Shown here: one piece after another, positions 54,601-56,348 of the stretch
Numbering within the stretch: the first letter of the stretch is position 1
Layout: each line of letters starts with the position of its first letter
Made by a program: the position numbers and the translations under genes
Assembly: GCA_949123685.1 (NCBI GenBank)
Contig: CASBHZ010000010.1
Coordinates: forward strand, 1 to 56,348
Source of the DNA: an uncultured Bacteroidales bacterium
GTDB taxonomy: Bacteria; Bacteroidota; Bacteroidia; Bacteroidales; Muribaculaceae
Direction: 5' to 3'
Length of the DNA stretch: 56,348 nt
The notes under the pieces: model-generated
Told to the model about the DNA's origin: nothing
What the model saw: the letters and a program-made list of their open reading frames with translations, nothing else
The model's database searches: none

Positions 54601-54609
54601 AACGTATAA

Positions 54610-56040
54610 CTATAATATTGGGGATACGAGACGCACTACCGATTCCAGAATGCGTTGGATCAGCGGTCTGCGGTGCCAGGCGTTGAATGTTAGTTTTGTG
54701 CAAGAGCGCATGTCGTGGAAAAAAATGTCACGCATGCGATGATTCACGTCTTTATCATATATTATAAGGCTACATTCGAAGTTATTTTCGAAGCTCCGGT
54801 AGTCAAAGTTCGTGGAACCGGCTATTACAAGGTTTTCGTCTATTATGATACCTTTTGCATGAAGCATGCCCGGATTATAGAGATACACTTTTATTCCGGC
54901 GCGAAGGCATTGTGTCACATAAGAGAAACTTGCGTATTGCAGCATCTTTGAATCGCTTTTACCAGGAATCATTATGCGTACGTCTATTTTTGACAGCGCT
55001 GCAGCCTCCAGCGCATGTTGCAATGCGTCGGTAGGCAGGAAATAAGGTGTCTGGATGTAAATGGATCTGGTGGCGTTTGATATTGCCTTGAGGAAGCAAA
55101 GAGCCTGATTATCCCAAGAATCGAGAGGTCCGGAAGTAAGCAGCTGCATGCCTACGTTGTTACGGATCTTTACCGGCGAAACTTTTGGATACTCTATAGA
55201 TTCGGGATTGTTTTTGAAATTCCAGTCTACGATGAAAGAATATAGTAAAGATTCCACTATGTCTCCCTTCAGACGGAAGTGGGTGTCTCGCCAAGCAATG
55301 CCTTCTGATGTGCCGTTCTGGTATCTGTCGGCTATGTTCATTCCTCCCACATAGCCTATCTCATTGTCTATCACTACGATCTTGCGGTGGTTTCTCCAGT
55401 TGATGCGGTTTGCAAGCTGAGGGAAGGTTACCCGGAAAAAAGGATGTGTCTCCACTCCGTTTTCGTTCATGCGCTTGAAGAAACGGCTGCGTGCCGAGAA
55501 ACTCCCTACATGGTCATAAATCACTTTCACTTCTAATCCTTCACGCGCTTTGCTGATTAATATGTCGGCTATTTCGTGTCCCGTGTCATCGTCGGAGAAA
55601 ATATAATACTGAAGGAATATGGACTTGCGGGCATTGCGCAAGTCATTTTTTAGAGATTCGAATTTTTCTGATCCTGTAGTGAAAATTTCAATATGGTTGT
55701 TGATAGTGTAAAAGGAGGAAGAGAGTGCACGCGACAGCTTGATCAGGTTTTTATCGGCGGCGGGAAGCGTGAGATTGTTTAAATTTACATGGCGAGGAGC
55801 CATCCGGCTGATCATCTTGCGTTTGTTGTGTCTTGAAATCATGTGTTCCCCTTTTAGGCTACGCCCGAAGAAGAGATAGAAGACAAGACCGACTACCGGC
55901 AGGAAAATCAAGGCTATCACCCATGCCAGCGACCGTATAGGATTGCGGTTCTCTTTAAGCACCACAACGATGCAGCTTATGATCGTGATCATATAAGCCA
56001 CATTGACAATCAATATTATCCAATAATTTATGGAAGCCAT
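54610..56040 (-). CDS. cls: Cardiolipin synthase (phospholipase D family)
   Basis: Inner-membrane enzyme joining two phosphatidylglycerols into cardiolipin. 476 residues: two membrane helices (about 5-27 and 36-58), then two HKD motifs, NHRKIVVIDNEIGYVGGMN in the first PLD domain and LHAKGIIIDENLVIAGSTN in the second. QYYIFSDDDTGHEIADIL and IYIQTPYFLPTDALQHALE are also typical. It is probably the first gene of a two-gene unit with the SDR-like gene. No strong promoter is visible upstream, only AT-rich sequence. Confidence 0.93.
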   Translation of the reverse strand: MASINYWIILIVNVAYMITIISCIVVVLKENRNPIRSLAWVIALIFLPVVGLVFYLFFGRSLKGEHMISRHNKRKMISRMAPRHVNLNNLTLPAADKNLIKLSRALSSSFYTINNHIEIFTTGSEKFESLKNDLRNARKSIFLQYYIFSDDDTGHEIADILISKAREGLEVKVIYDHVGSFSARSRFFKRMNENGVETHPFFRVTFPQLANRINWRNHRKIVVIDNEIGYVGGMNIADRYQNGTSEGIAWRDTHFRLKGDIVESLLYSFIVDWNFKNNPESIEYPKVSPVKIRNNVGMQLLTSGPLDSWDNQALCFLKAISNATRSIYIQTPYFLPTDALQHALEAAALSKIDVRIMIPGKSDSKMLQYASFSYVTQCLRAGIKVYLYNPGMLHAKGIIIDENLVIAGSTNFDYRSFENNFECSLIIYDKDVNHRMRDIFFHDMRSCTKLTFNAWHRRPLIQRILESVVRLVSPIL

Positions 56041-56126
56041 TGAGATTGTTTTAACAACATCAGTTTCTTAACTGCGTCTAAATTACGAAAAATAGATGAA
56101 AAAACGAAGAATGAGCAATAAAAATT

Positions 56127-56156
56127 AGGCGAGGGGACTTCTCAATCACCTCGCCT
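56127..56156 (-). terminator. Terminator of the partial gene at the window end
   Basis: AGGCGAGG (56127-56134) pairs with CCTCGCCT (56149-56156). On the minus strand the hairpin is followed by AATTTTTATTG. It lies 106 bases after the partial gene's stop and 86 bases before the cls start. Confidence 0.7.
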
Positions 56157-56262
56157 TTGGCTTAACTAAATAAATTCTTACATGTTAGGATCATAGTATC
56201 TTTTACAAAATTAACCAAAATATGTCGAAAAACATAAAAAATATTAAAAGTTTTATCGGTAA

Positions 56263-56348
56263 CTATTCAGCGGACGCACCGATGTAGTCGCCTTTTAGAA
56301 AAGGGCGAGGATTGCGTTGTAGGGCGAGTTGCCGTGCTTCTTGGTTGT
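56263..56348 (-). CDS. 3' end of an unidentified gene
   Basis: An open frame enters from the right edge and ends at TAG (56265-56263). The 27 residues visible run EARQLALQRNPRPFLKGDYI then GASAE. The reading is protein-like, and the terminator downstream at 56127-56156 supports a minus-strand gene, but the fragment is too short to identify. Another frame of the same strand stays open to a TAA within 54 bases and looks less protein-like. Confidence 0.4.
   Translation of the reverse strand, partial: NQEARQLALQRNPRPFLKGDYIGASAE

Overview
The window is a gene-dense piece of a Bacteroidales chromosome, most probably from the Muribaculaceae or a close gut relative. The signs are: start sites without Shine-Dalgarno sequences; several clear Bacteroidota promoters (TTTG or TTG, 19-20 bases, then TAnnTTTG); a DUF6242 lipoprotein and DUF4421- and DUF6089-type envelope proteins; a type IX secretion (PorZ-like) surface protein; an alternative GlmU-like nucleotidyltransferase; and the gene orders uppS-bamA-skp-skp-murI and rpsU-xer-hpf. 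The family assignment is inferred from content and not from a marker-gene search.

Positions 1-17,000 hold housekeeping and envelope genes: a partial leuS, rdgB, a PorZ-like propeller protein with a BspA-type leucine-rich-repeat partner, trmB, an Mrp ATPase, a family 2 glycosyltransferase, an outer-membrane phospholipase A, a GH3-family acyl-adenylating enzyme, a MATE transporter, and a three-gene sugar-nucleotide cassette (CapD-like dehydratase, NeuA-like cytidylyltransferase, Gfo/Idh oxidoreductase). Positions 17,000-35,200 are mostly on the minus strand: a TPR protein, murI, two OmpH/Skp chaperones, bamA, uppS, two Bacteroidales envelope proteins, ribD, a DUF4421 protein, mltG, hpf, a Xer-type recombinase, rpsU, a gamma-carbonic anhydrase and an aminopeptidase P. 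A probable free-standing small RNA lies at about 33,405-33,585. The plus-strand GlmU-like gene follows.

Positions 35,200-53,900 are one long plus-strand translation block, the fused str, S10, spc and alpha operons: rpsL, rpsG, fusA, rpsJ, rplC-D-W-B, rpsS, rplV, rpsC, rplP, rpmC, rpsQ, rplN, rplX, rplE, rpsN, rpsH, rplF, rplR, rpsE, rpmD, rplO, secY, map, infA, rpmJ, rpsM, rpsK, rpsD, rpoA and rplQ. It starts at a promoter buried in the preceding terminator and ends at a 54-base perfect palindrome. Gaps of 87-168 bases before rplC, rpmC, rpsH and rpsD break the otherwise tight spacing, and each holds a hairpin. The window closes with a degenerate SDR-fold protein, a cardiolipin synthase, and the 3' tail of a minus-strand gene.

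The most unusual signal is a dispersed heptamer array, (GAAAACY)n. It occurs three times (before the GH3 gene, the gamma-carbonic anhydrase gene, and rpmC inside the ribosomal operon). Each time it is in the sense orientation and ends within about 12 bases of the start codon, and two of the three copies carry a facing inverted arm that could fold over it. A second dispersed word, RGAAGYTGTTTAAA, occurs in five intergenic sites. Both may be uncharacterised expression elements of this lineage. No CRISPR array, rRNA, tRNA or insertion sequence was seen.
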